Shown: positions 54,814-62,809 of the stretch, piece by piece | Numbering within the stretch: the stretch's first letter is position 1 | Layout: each line of letters opens with the position of its first letter | Assembly (NCBI GenBank): GCA_004292755.1 | Contig: RDXE01000025.1 | Coordinates: 62,001-126,000 of the forward strand | Reading direction: 5' to 3' | Length of the DNA: 64,000 nt | Source: Alphaproteobacteria bacterium | GTDB lineage: Bacteria; Pseudomonadota; Alphaproteobacteria; Elsterales; Elsteraceae | Made by a program: the position numbers and the translations under genes | Notes under the pieces: generated by a model | The model's input: only the letters and a program-made list of their open reading frames with translations | What the model was told of the DNA's origin: nothing | The model's database searches: none

Positions 54814-55515
54814 ATGGACAGTGCAGCGCCCTCCCCCGCCCCTGCTGATTTGCCGCATGTGCTGGTCGTCGATGATGATGATCGGCTGCGCGGCCTCCTG
54901 CGGCGGTATCTGTCGGACCAAGGGTTTGTCGTCTCCGAGGCGGGGGATGGGGCTGAGGCATTGGCGCTGCTGGAGGCGGTGGCAGTCGACCTCGTGGTGA
55001 TGGATGTCATGATGCCCGGCGTCTCTGGGTTTGAGGCCACGCGCGCGATCCGGCAACGCTCCCAAGTGCCGATCCTGTTGTTGACGGCGATGACGGAAGT
55101 GGAGCAGCGCATCGAGGGGCTGGAGAGCGGTGCTGATGACTATCTCGGCAAGCCGTTTGAGCCGCGCGAACTGGTGCTGCGCCTGCGCCGGATTCTGGAG
55201 CGGGCAACCCCCATTCCACCGGCACCGGGCCTGCGCTTTGGCACCAAGCTGTTTGATCCCGTGCGCCAGCGCCTGCGCCAGGGCGAGGAGGAGGTGCGGC
55301 TGACCAGTGCCGAGGCACAGCTGCTGGTGTTTTTCGCCAGTCGCGCAGGCCAGCCAGTCGCCCGCGATGATCTGATCGAGGCAGGGTTTGGCGGGCAGGA
55401 ACGCGCGATTGATGTCGCCGTCACCCGCCTGCGCCGCAAGCTGGAGCCGGACCCAAAAGCGCCACGCTATTTACAAACAGTGCGCGGCGTGGGCTATGTC
55501 CTGCAGCCGGACTGA
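54814..55515 (+). CDS. petR: OmpR-type response regulator, PetR-like
   Basis: 233-residue response regulator from ATG 54814. Receiver: VLVVDDDDRLRGLLRRYL with acidic triad, phospho-acceptor Asp64 in LVVMDVMMPGVSGFE, Thr in LLLTAMTE and Lys in YLGKPFEPRELVLRL. The C-terminal winged helix has VRLTSAEAQLL, RAIDVAVTRLRRKLE and LQTVRGVGYVL. A histidine kinase gene follows 34 bases downstream, so the two form a two-component operon. Resemblance to PetR rests on the MarR gene upstream. Confidence 0.92.
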   Translation: MDSAAPSPAPADLPHVLVVDDDDRLRGLLRRYLSDQGFVVSEAGDGAEALALLEAVAVDLVVMDVMMPGVSGFEATRAIRQRSQVPILLLTAMTEVEQRIEGLESGADDYLGKPFEPRELVLRLRRILERATPIPPAPGLRFGTKLFDPVRQRLRQGEEEVRLTSAEAQLLVFFASRAGQPVARDDLIEAGFGGQERAIDVAVTRLRRKLEPDPKAPRYLQTVRGVGYVLQPD

Positions 55516-55549
55516 CCCGTCCGATGATCGGTGGAGTTGAGAGGCAGCC

Positions 55550-56869
55550 ATGCTGCTGTGGCTGAAACGCTTCCTGCCGAAGTCCCTGTTCGGGCGCACC
55601 TTGCTGATCCTGGTGTCGCCGCTGGTGCTGTTGCAGGCGATTGCCGCTTACGTGTTCTTTGAAACCCACTGGGACACGCTGGCCCGGCGTTTGTCAGCCT
55701 CGGTCGCGGGTGATGTCGCCATGGTGGCAGAGTTGAGCGAGCGCTCCTTCGATGCAGCGGGGCGCGAGGCGTTTTTGGACACGGCGCTGCGCAACACTGG
55801 CATTCGCTTTGGCTTTGTCGATGGCGCGATCCTGCCGAACACACCGGACCGGGGCGATGATGGTTCTACCCTCGCAGCCCTGTTGATCGCGGGGCTGGAG
55901 GAACGGGTCCAGCGCCCCTTCACCATCGACAATGGGGCCGATGACCGCCACGTGCTCATCGGGGTGCAACTCGCACAAGGCGTGTTGACTGCCACTGTCT
56001 CCCGCAAGCGCCTGTTCAGCACCACCACCTATGTGTTTCTGCTGTGGATGGTGGGTTCCTCCCTCATTCTGGTCGCGATTGCAGCTGCTTTCATGCGCAA
56101 TCAGGTGCGCCCAATCCGGCGACTGGCGGCCGCGGCCGAGGCATTCGGCAAGGGGCGCGACACGCCCGGCTTCAAGATCGAGGGCGCGACGGAGGTGCGC
56201 CGGGCAGCGCTGGAGTTCCTGCGCATGCGGGAGCGCATCACCCGCGCAGTCACCCAGCGCACCGAGATGCTGGCCGGGGTCAGCCATGATCTGCGCACCC
56301 CGCTCACCCGCATGAAGCTGGCCCTCGCGTTCCTGCCCGAAAGCCCGGAGACCGCCGAACTCCAGTCCGACATTGCAGAGATGGAGCGCATGGTCGATGG
56401 CTATCTCGCCTTTGCCCGCGGCGAGGGAACCGAGCCCACCGTTGCAACGGACCTCAAAGGCTTGATTGAGGATGTGGTCACCAATGCCCGGCGGGCGGGG
56501 GCGGATGTTAGCCTGACGCTCGCCACTCTCCCTTCCCTCAGCATCAAACCGATGGCGTTGAAACGCGGCCTCGACAACTTGATCGGCAATGCGGCGCGGT
56601 ACGGCAGCCACATCGCCGTGGCCGCCCGCCAGGATCAAACAGCGATTGAGATCACTGTGGACGACAATGGCCCTGGCATTCCCCGTGCCCAACGCGAGGA
56701 TGTGTTCAAGCCGTTCTATCGCCTGGACAAGTCGCGCAATGCCGCAACCGGCGGCGTCGGCTTGGGCCTCACCATCGCGCGCGATGTGGTGCGCAGCCAT
56801 GGCGGCGAGGTGATGCTGGCCGACAGCCCGCTGGGTGGCTTGCGCGCCACCATTCGCCTGCCGGTTTAG
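55550..56869 (+). CDS. EnvZ-like sensor histidine kinase
   Basis: 439-residue kinase. Membrane segments at about residues 18-38 and 160-182 flank a periplasmic domain of about 120 residues; a HAMP-like linker (NQVRPIRRLAAAAEAFGKGRD) follows. HisKA: LAGVSHDLRTPLTRMKLALAFL, with phospho-acceptor His near residue 246. ATPase: LIGNAARYG (N box), DDNGPGIP (G1) and GGVGLGLTIARDVV (G2). It is co-transcribed with the response regulator gene. The stimulus is unknown. Confidence 0.93.
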   Translation: MLLWLKRFLPKSLFGRTLLILVSPLVLLQAIAAYVFFETHWDTLARRLSASVAGDVAMVAELSERSFDAAGREAFLDTALRNTGIRFGFVDGAILPNTPDRGDDGSTLAALLIAGLEERVQRPFTIDNGADDRHVLIGVQLAQGVLTATVSRKRLFSTTTYVFLLWMVGSSLILVAIAAAFMRNQVRPIRRLAAAAEAFGKGRDTPGFKIEGATEVRRAALEFLRMRERITRAVTQRTEMLAGVSHDLRTPLTRMKLALAFLPESPETAELQSDIAEMERMVDGYLAFARGEGTEPTVATDLKGLIEDVVTNARRAGADVSLTLATLPSLSIKPMALKRGLDNLIGNAARYGSHIAVAARQDQTAIEITVDDNGPGIPRAQREDVFKPFYRLDKSRNAATGGVGLGLTIARDVVRSHGGEVMLADSPLGGLRATIRLPV

Positions 56870-56880
56870 CGACAATGCAG

Positions 56881-56932
56881 CCCAAACGGGGCAGCCCAAA
56901 CGGGGCAGCCCAAACGGGGCAGCCCAAACGGG
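56881..56932. repeat. Tandem 14-bp repeats after the kinase gene
   Basis: Unit CCCAAACGGGGCAG occurs three times in perfect tandem from 56881 and a fourth time in part (to 56932). Each unit holds a small CCC/GGG dyad. It lies 11 bases after the kinase stop, between convergent genes; a slippage-prone minisatellite or a transcript-end structure are both possible. Confidence 0.92.
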
Positions 56933-57020
56933 CGCTGCGGCTCAGCCTGACGGGGCCGTGTTGATGGTCACCTCGGACAGCTCGGTGCCAAGCAGGCCAC
57001 GCGCTGCCTGGGCGCCGGGG

Positions 57021-57335
57021 CTACCCGCTGGTGCGTTCCAACTTGCCAGCAATCGCCTCAATGCGATGGGCAATTGCCTCAATCGCCGCGGTGCCCTTGG
57101 CCTCTGTCGCAAGGTCGGCACGGGGCTGGCGCAGTTCGGTGAGTTCGGCTGCGAGCATCAAGCCAGCCAACACCAACAACTGTCCCTCACCCGGCTGACC
57201 ATAGGCTTTCACGAACATCTGAACCCGGCGGTCCAGCTCAGCAGCCGAGGCCTCGACCAACGGTTCCTGGCCCGCGTCGCAGGTAACCGGGTAGCTGCGG
57301 CCGTTGACGGTGACGGTCACGGTCGGCATCGGCAC
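57021..57335 (-). CDS. zapA: Cell division protein ZapA
   Basis: FtsZ-ring-associated protein that cross-links FtsZ filaments. The 104-residue protein begins with the family strand pattern VTVTVNGRSYPVTCDAGQEPLV, followed by a helix with RRVQMFV and a C-terminal helix used for dimerisation (LLVLAGLMLAAELTELR). It is encoded one base after a coiled-coil gene on the same strand; such pairs are frequent in Alphaproteobacteria and the coiled-coil protein may be a ZapA partner. Confidence 0.92.
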   Translation of the reverse strand: MPMPTVTVTVNGRSYPVTCDAGQEPLVEASAAELDRRVQMFVKAYGQPGEGQLLVLAGLMLAAELTELRQPRADLATEAKGTAAIEAIAHRIEAIAGKLERTSG

Positions 57336-57336
57336 C

Positions 57337-58104
57337 TCAGCTTTGCAGAAGGCCGCGCAAGCGACCGATGGTTTGATCGACCCGCTGGGCCGCCTGGGTG
57401 TTCAACTGCGCCAAGGCCGCGCGGCTATCTTCGGCATCGCGGACGGCTTGGGTCAGGGCTGCCTGCTCGGTCCGCGCGCTCGCCAATTCGGCGTTCAGTT
57501 TTGCGCGTTCCGACTCGGCAGTCGCCAGTTGAAGGGACAGCCTGCGACGATCTGCCTCCGAAATCTCCAACTGCTCGGCCAGCTTGCGGCGCGCTTCGGC
57601 GTCACCGGGCGAGGCACCAGCGCTGCGCAGGGCCGTCAACTCGCCGCGCACAGTGGCAAGGTCACGCCGCAACACCTCAACCTCGGCCAGCAGGGCCGCA
57701 CGCTCGGTGCCAAATGCACCGGCCGCCTCGCGATGGTCCGCGGCCATCGCTTCTAGAGCTGCGCGATGCTCAGCCGCCGCGGCGTCGGCTGCTTCCAGGC
57801 GGCGAACCAACGCGTCGCGTTCAGCCGCACGCTCGGCCGCTTCGGCTGTGCGGGCTTCAGCCAGCGCCGCACCAGTGGCCCGTGCTTCGGCCAGATGCAC
57901 TTCGGCTGAGCGGGCGTCGGCGAGATCGGCCTCTGCCTCCTTCAGCTTCAAGGTCAGGCGTTGCTGGGCGGCTTCAGCCGCGGCCAGGGCGGAGCGCAGG
58001 CCATCCCGCTCAGTGGCGAGGGCTTCCAGACGGTCCGCGAGAGCACCTTCCATCTTGAGGAGGGCGGCATCCAGGCGGGCGCAGGCGGCGTCAAGTGAAC
58101 TCAT
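57337..58104 (-). CDS. Coiled-coil protein encoded upstream of zapA
   Basis: 255-residue protein from ATG 58104 (MSSLDAACARLDAALLKMEGAL). Almost the whole length is an Ala/Glu/Arg/Leu-rich coiled coil with no signal peptide or membrane segment, for example LTLKLKEAEADLADAR. The first 30 and last 30 residues (DQTIGRLRGLLQ) resemble DUF4164/ZapB-like small proteins found beside zapA, with a longer coil between. It probably acts with ZapA at the division site (inference). A longer frame to 58314 runs into the tkt upstream region and is not used. Confidence 0.8.
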   Translation of the reverse strand: MSSLDAACARLDAALLKMEGALADRLEALATERDGLRSALAAAEAAQQRLTLKLKEAEADLADARSAEVHLAEARATGAALAEARTAEAAERAAERDALVRRLEAADAAAAEHRAALEAMAADHREAAGAFGTERAALLAEVEVLRRDLATVRGELTALRSAGASPGDAEARRKLAEQLEISEADRRRLSLQLATAESERAKLNAELASARTEQAALTQAVRDAEDSRAALAQLNTQAAQRVDQTIGRLRGLLQS

Positions 58105-58331
58105 GGTTAACGCAATAGTACCGCGCGCGGGTGTGCCGACACAACAGTTGACGGGCCGCAGGGCTGGTCTCAAATTCCCGCCGCTTTGGGGGTCCCTCCG
58201 TCGTGACGGGATGCCTCGCCAAACCCGGTGACCTGTGGCCCCATACCGTGTGGCGACAGGGTTGGTTACGACCCGGACCTGGTACCGCAGCACGCCCGTT
58301 CCACCCACGCCCAATCAACAGGGACCAGCGC

Positions 58332-60311
58332 ATGTCCAGTACCGTTGCCCACGCCGACCTTGCGAATGCCATCCGCGCGCTCGCGATGGATGCCGTGGAA
58401 CACGCAAAATCCGGTCATCCTGGCATGCCGATGGGCATGGCCGATGTCGCAACGGTGCTGTTCCGCGAGGTCTTGCGGTTTGACCCGGCCCATCCAGACT
58501 GGCCTGACCGTGATCGCTTCGTGCTCTCGGCCGGTCACGGCTCGATGCTGCTGTACGCGGTGCTGCATTTGACCGGCCATCGCGACATGACGATGGACCA
58601 GATCAAGGCGTTCCGCCAGCTGGGCTCCATCACCGCGGGCCACCCGGAATACGGCCACGCAGGCGGGGTGGAGACGACAACCGGTCCCCTCGGCCAAGGG
58701 CTCGCCACGGCTGTTGGGATGGCAATCGCAGAACGCGCCCTGAACCAAAGCTTTGGCGACAGCCTTGTTGATCACCGCACCTATGTGATCGCAGGTGATG
58801 GCTGCCTGATGGAAGGCATCAGCCAGGAAGCGATCAGTCTGGCTGGGCATTTGAAGCTCAACCGCTTGATCGTGCTTTGGGACGACAACGCGATTTCGAT
58901 TGATGGCCCGGTCTCGATGTCCTCCTCCGAGGATCAGATCGCGCGCTTCCAGGCAGCGGGCTGGGCGACCACTGCGATTGACGGCCATGATCCGGAGGCC
59001 ATTCGCGCGGCGCTGGCCTGGGCGCAGGAGCAATCGCTACCCTCACTCATCGCCTGCCGCACGGTGATTGCCCGCGGTGCGCCGAAGAAGGCTGGCACCT
59101 CCGCGTCCCACGGCTCGCCACTGGGTGCGGAGGAGATTGCCGGAACGCGCGCCGCGATTGGCTGGCCCCACCCGCCGTTCGAGATTCCAGAGCCGATTCT
59201 GTCTGCGTGGCGGCAAGCGGAGGCCCGCGGCCAATCCCTCTACGACGCCTGGATCGCGCGCTATGACGCGGCACCAGCCGAAACCACGGTCGAGTTCAAC
59301 CGCCGCTTATCTGGCGAGTTGCCGGAAGGATTTGCCGCCACAATTCGCGAAATCAAGCAGTCCTTCTCCACCAGCTCACCGAAGATCGCAACCCGCCAAT
59401 CCTCCGGCATGGTGCTGGACGCGCTGGTACCCGCGGTGCCGGAGTTGCTGGGCGGCTCAGCAGACTTGACTGGCTCCAACAACACCAAGGCGAAGGGGGT
59501 GGACCTGTTGACGGCTGCCAACCCCGGCGGTCGTTACCTGCATTATGGCATCCGCGAGCATGGCATGGCCGCGGCGATGAATGGCATGGCGCTGCACGGC
59601 GGTGTGATTCCCTTCGGCGGCACCTTCCTGGTGTTCACCGACTATTGTCGGCCCGCCATTCGCCTGTCGGCCCTGATGGCGCAGCGGGTCGTCTATGTGA
59701 TGACCCACGATTCGATTGGTCTCGGTGAGGATGGTCCGACCCACCAACCGGTCGAACACTTGGCCGCACTCCGCGCCATTCCGGGTCTGGCCGTGTTCCG
59801 GCCCGGTGACGCCGTGGAAGTGGCTGAGTGCTGGGCGCTGGCGCTGACCCGCCGGGGCCCATCGGTCCTGGCACTGACCCGCCAAGCCTTGCCGACGCTG
59901 CGCACGGTCCACACCGATGGCAACCACTCGGCCCGCGGCGGCTATGTGCTGCACGAGGTGGAAGCCCGCGACATCACCCTGTTGGCGACGGGTTCTGAAC
60001 TGCATCTGGCACTGGAGGCCGCGCGTCTGTTGGCGGTCGATGGCATCCAGGCGGCTGTCGTCTCCCTGCCCTCATGGGAATACTTCGCGGAGCAGGATCG
60101 CAGCTATCGCGAAGCCGTGCTGGGCGCCGCCCCACGGCTTGCCATCGAAGCCGCATTGCCCTTTGGCTGGACCCGGTTCGTTGGTCAGGAAAGCGATGTC
60201 GTCGGCATGACCGGCTTTGGCGCGTCTGCTCCGGCGGAAGACCTGTACCGTCACTTCGGCATCACGGCGGACGCGCTGGCAGCCAAGGCCCGCGCCAAGC
60301 TGGGCCGCTGA
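58332..60311 (+). CDS. tkt: Transketolase
   Basis: Thiamine-diphosphate enzyme that moves two-carbon units in the pentose phosphate and Calvin pathways. From ATG 58332 ([22 protein letters not shown]) it has 659 residues. Motifs: [43 protein letters not shown], ThDP motif [13 protein letters not shown] with the WDDN segment, and the pyrimidine domain with [48 protein letters not shown] and GWTRFVGQ-like end. gap follows after 66 bases. Confidence 0.97.
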   Translation: MSSTVAHADLANAIRALAMDAVEHAKSGHPGMPMGMADVATVLFREVLRFDPAHPDWPDRDRFVLSAGHGSMLLYAVLHLTGHRDMTMDQIKAFRQLGSITAGHPEYGHAGGVETTTGPLGQGLATAVGMAIAERALNQSFGDSLVDHRTYVIAGDGCLMEGISQEAISLAGHLKLNRLIVLWDDNAISIDGPVSMSSSEDQIARFQAAGWATTAIDGHDPEAIRAALAWAQEQSLPSLIACRTVIARGAPKKAGTSASHGSPLGAEEIAGTRAAIGWPHPPFEIPEPILSAWRQAEARGQSLYDAWIARYDAAPAETTVEFNRRLSGELPEGFAATIREIKQSFSTSSPKIATRQSSGMVLDALVPAVPELLGGSADLTGSNNTKAKGVDLLTAANPGGRYLHYGIREHGMAAAMNGMALHGGVIPFGGTFLVFTDYCRPAIRLSALMAQRVVYVMTHDSIGLGEDGPTHQPVEHLAALRAIPGLAVFRPGDAVEVAECWALALTRRGPSVLALTRQALPTLRTVHTDGNHSARGGYVLHEVEARDITLLATGSELHLALEAARLLAVDGIQAAVVSLPSWEYFAEQDRSYREAVLGAAPRLAIEAALPFGWTRFVGQESDVVGMTGFGASAPAEDLYRHFGITADALAAKARAKLGR

Positions 60312-60377
60312 TCCAGTCCCCTTTTTGGTTCTTTGTCCCTTGATCTCCCCACAGAAACGTTCCCGGAGGAAACTGCC

Positions 60378-61385
60378 ATGACCGTGCGTGTCGCCATCAA
60401 CGGGTTCGGCCGGATCGGTCGCCTCGTCGCCCGCGCCCTGTTCGAGAGCGGGCGCAGCGACATCACCCTGGTTGGCATCAACGACCTTGGTCCTGCTGCC
60501 GCCAACGCCCATCTGATCAAGCATGACAGTGTCCACGGGCAGTTCCCGGGTGCCGTCAGCGCCGGTGAGGACTGGATTGACCTTGGCACCGGCAAGATCA
60601 AAGTAACTGCTGAGCGCGATCCGGCCAAGCTGCCCTGGGGCGAGTTGGGCGTGGACATTGCGTTTGAGTGCACGGGCATCTTCACCAAGCGCGAGTCCGC
60701 GGCCAAGCATTTGGAGGCCGGTGCCAAGCGCGTGCTGGTCTCCGCTCCTGCAGACGGAGTTGACTTGACGGTGGTGTATGGCGTGAACCATCAGGCCCTG
60801 ACGGCTGAGCACACGGTGGTCTCCAATGCCTCCTGCACCACCAACTGCTTGGCGCCGGTGGCCCAGGTGCTGCACCAGACGGTGGGCATTCAGCACGGCT
60901 TCATGACCACGATCCACGCGTACACAGGCGATCAGTCCACCGTCGACACCCTGCACAAGGATCTGCGACGCGCCCGGGCTGCGGCCTTGTCGATGATCCC
61001 GACCTCCACTGGTGCCGCCCGAGCCGTCGGGTTGGTGCTGCCGGAGTTGAAGGGCAAACTGGATGGCACGGCGATCCGGGTGCCAACCCCCAACGTCTCC
61101 CTCATCGATCTCACCTTCACCGCAGGTCGGGCCACCACGGCGGCCGAGATCAACGCCGCGATCACCGAAGCGGCCAATGGTCGCCTGAAGGGCGTGCTGG
61201 ATGTGACGTCGGCGGAGTTGGTGTCCAGCGACTTCAACCACAACCCGGCCTCCTCCACCTTCGACCTGACCCAGACCCAGGTGATCGAGGGCAGCTTTGT
61301 GCGCGTGCTGTCCTGGTATGACAATGAGTGGGGCTTTTCCAACCGCATGCTCGACACCGCAGCGGCCATGGCAAAGTTGATCTGA
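60378..61385 (+). CDS. gap: Glyceraldehyde-3-phosphate dehydrogenase (type I)
   Basis: Oxidises glyceraldehyde 3-phosphate to 1,3-bisphosphoglycerate with NAD(P)+. The 335-residue protein has [17 protein letters not shown] (Rossmann motif), INDLGP, the active-site [12 protein letters not shown] with Cys153, and the C-terminal [23 protein letters not shown] sequence lies before ATG 60378. It is co-oriented with tkt; pgk, often next, is not seen. A short unknown gene starts 4 bases after the stop. Confidence 0.97.
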   Translation: MTVRVAINGFGRIGRLVARALFESGRSDITLVGINDLGPAAANAHLIKHDSVHGQFPGAVSAGEDWIDLGTGKIKVTAERDPAKLPWGELGVDIAFECTGIFTKRESAAKHLEAGAKRVLVSAPADGVDLTVVYGVNHQALTAEHTVVSNASCTTNCLAPVAQVLHQTVGIQHGFMTTIHAYTGDQSTVDTLHKDLRRARAAALSMIPTSTGAARAVGLVLPELKGKLDGTAIRVPTPNVSLIDLTFTAGRATTAAEINAAITEAANGRLKGVLDVTSAELVSSDFNHNPASSTFDLTQTQVIEGSFVRVLSWYDNEWGFSNRMLDTAAAMAKLI

Positions 61386-61389
61386 CCCC

Positions 61390-61833
61390 ATGGCGCGGCG
61401 GGAGGGACGGACAGGATTGCCCACCCTGCCGCCTGCGGTGACGGTGCATCACTTGGCCCATGCTGTGGCGGCACTCACCGCCGCAGCCCGCCTGGACCAA
61501 CAGATCGCGCTGATGTCAGCTGTTGCAGCCGGGTCCTTCACGGGGCCCGGCTTTTTTGCAGCTGTCATTCGGGACGCGCGTGCTGCCGTGCCGGAGGGGC
61601 GCGCTCTCGCCATGTTGGATTGTCAAGGCGCACCTGGGCGGGCGATGGCAGCCGTGCATCAACGGGCCGCGGACGTGATCATCTACACCGGCAGCCATGA
61701 GACTTTGTTGAAGCTGGCGGGCATCGCGATGGAGCACGGCATCACCATGCTGGACCATCGCCCGCCCAGTCTGGACTTGGCCAGCGTTGCCGATCCCGAG
61801 GCAGCCACCCACGACTGGCTGCTGCGGCGCTGA
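61390..61833 (+). CDS. Conserved hypothetical protein encoded after gap
   Basis: 147-residue protein without recognised catalytic motifs. Alternating segments such as RALAMLDCQGAPGRAMAAVHQRAADVIIYTG and LLKLAGIAMEHGITMLD suggest an alpha/beta fold. Similar small proteins are found in alphaproteobacterial glycolytic gene clusters (recall, weak). Its ATG is 4 bases after the gap stop. Unusually, codons 47-56 form a textbook intrinsic-terminator structure (61527-61557), so many transcripts from gap may end inside this gene. An internal ATG at 61513 is also upstream of that structure. Confidence 0.65.
   Translation: MARREGRTGLPTLPPAVTVHHLAHAVAALTAAARLDQQIALMSAVAAGSFTGPGFFAAVIRDARAAVPEGRALAMLDCQGAPGRAMAAVHQRAADVIIYTGSHETLLKLAGIAMEHGITMLDHRPPSLDLASVADPEAATHDWLLRR
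61527..61557 (+). terminator. Intrinsic-terminator-like structure inside the gene after gap
   Basis: Stem AGCCGGGTCC (61527-61536) pairs with GGGCCCGGCT (61543-61552) over 10 bp with one G-U pair; the loop is 6 bases and six T residues follow (61552-61557). By sequence it is as good as the nrdJ terminator. It lies 142 bases after the gap stop. Confidence 0.75.
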
Positions 61834-61938
61834 GGCCCCTGGCTGCGGCCTGTCTCACGGACATCGGCATCTGGTACCAGCAGCCCTAGGTTGCTAGACT
61901 TCCTCTATTGGCAACAAGGTGGGTGGGGGACGCAAGCA

Positions 61939-62736
61939 ATGGATCACACTCCGTCACGGCGGGCCGTGGTTGGTGGCTTGGCGGCAGTGTCGCTGGCCGG
62001 GTGCGAGCACAATGCTGTTCTCGGTCGCAGTCAGTTAATGCTGATCAGCGATGAAGAACTAGCCCAGGCAGGCCAGCAAACCTGGGGCCAGATTCGGCGC
62101 CAATATCGCCGCTCCGACAACGCCCAAATGCAGCGCCAGATTGATCGCATCGGCGACCGCGTGGTCGGCACCACTGAGATGACCAACTTGAACTGGGAGT
62201 TTGAGGTGTTCGAGGGGCCGCCCAACGCCTTTGTGCTGCCCGGCGGTAAGGTTGGTTACTTCACCGGCATGCAATCGCTGGCCGACAATGATGCCAAAGT
62301 CGCCAACATCCTCGGCCATGAATGTGGCCATGTGGCTGCGCGCCATGGGGCGGAGCGGATGAGCCAGCATCTGGCTGCTTCGCTGGTGGTGGGGGTGGCC
62401 AGTGCATTCATCGCCGGTGCTGCTTCCAACCGGCGCCAAGCCTCGCTGCTGGCGGGGTTGCTGGGGGCGGGCGTTACCTATGGCGTGTTGATGCCCTACT
62501 CGCGCCAGCATGAGTTCGAAGCAGACGCGCTGGGCCTGCGCTACATGGCGGGCGCTGGCTACGACCCGCGCGAGGCACCCCGCTTCTGGCAGGCCATGGA
62601 AGCTGAAAGCCAACGCCGCGGCTCGCCGCCGGAGTTCCTTTCAACCCACCCAAGCGACGCCGCGCGCATCGCCGCCCTCAATGAACGGCTGCCGGAGGCC
62701 GAGGCGCTGTTTCAACGCAGCCGCCGGGTTGGGTAG
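61939..62736 (+). CDS. M48 family metallopeptidase, lipoprotein
   Basis: 265-residue zinc protease of the M48 (HtpX/LoiP/BepA-like) family. The leader SRRAVVGGLAAVSLAGC holds a twin Arg and a lipobox with Cys22, so it is likely an envelope lipoprotein. HEXXH zinc site: NILGHECGHVAARHGAER (residues 127-131), and the third ligand Glu in YSRQHEFEADALGLRYM. The C-terminal FLSTHPSDAARIAAL is typical of the LoiP/YggG branch, which works in outer-membrane protein quality control. From ATG 61939; an upstream frame from 61891 adds no domain. Confidence 0.93.
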   Translation: MDHTPSRRAVVGGLAAVSLAGCEHNAVLGRSQLMLISDEELAQAGQQTWGQIRRQYRRSDNAQMQRQIDRIGDRVVGTTEMTNLNWEFEVFEGPPNAFVLPGGKVGYFTGMQSLADNDAKVANILGHECGHVAARHGAERMSQHLAASLVVGVASAFIAGAASNRRQASLLAGLLGAGVTYGVLMPYSRQHEFEADALGLRYMAGAGYDPREAPRFWQAMEAESQRRGSPPEFLSTHPSDAARIAALNERLPEAEALFQRSRRVG

Positions 62737-62809
62737 AACCTAAATCATCAAGCATTGATTGGAACGGCGTCCAGCCTGCTACGACAGGAGGCTGGTTCGA
62801 CTCGGAGGT

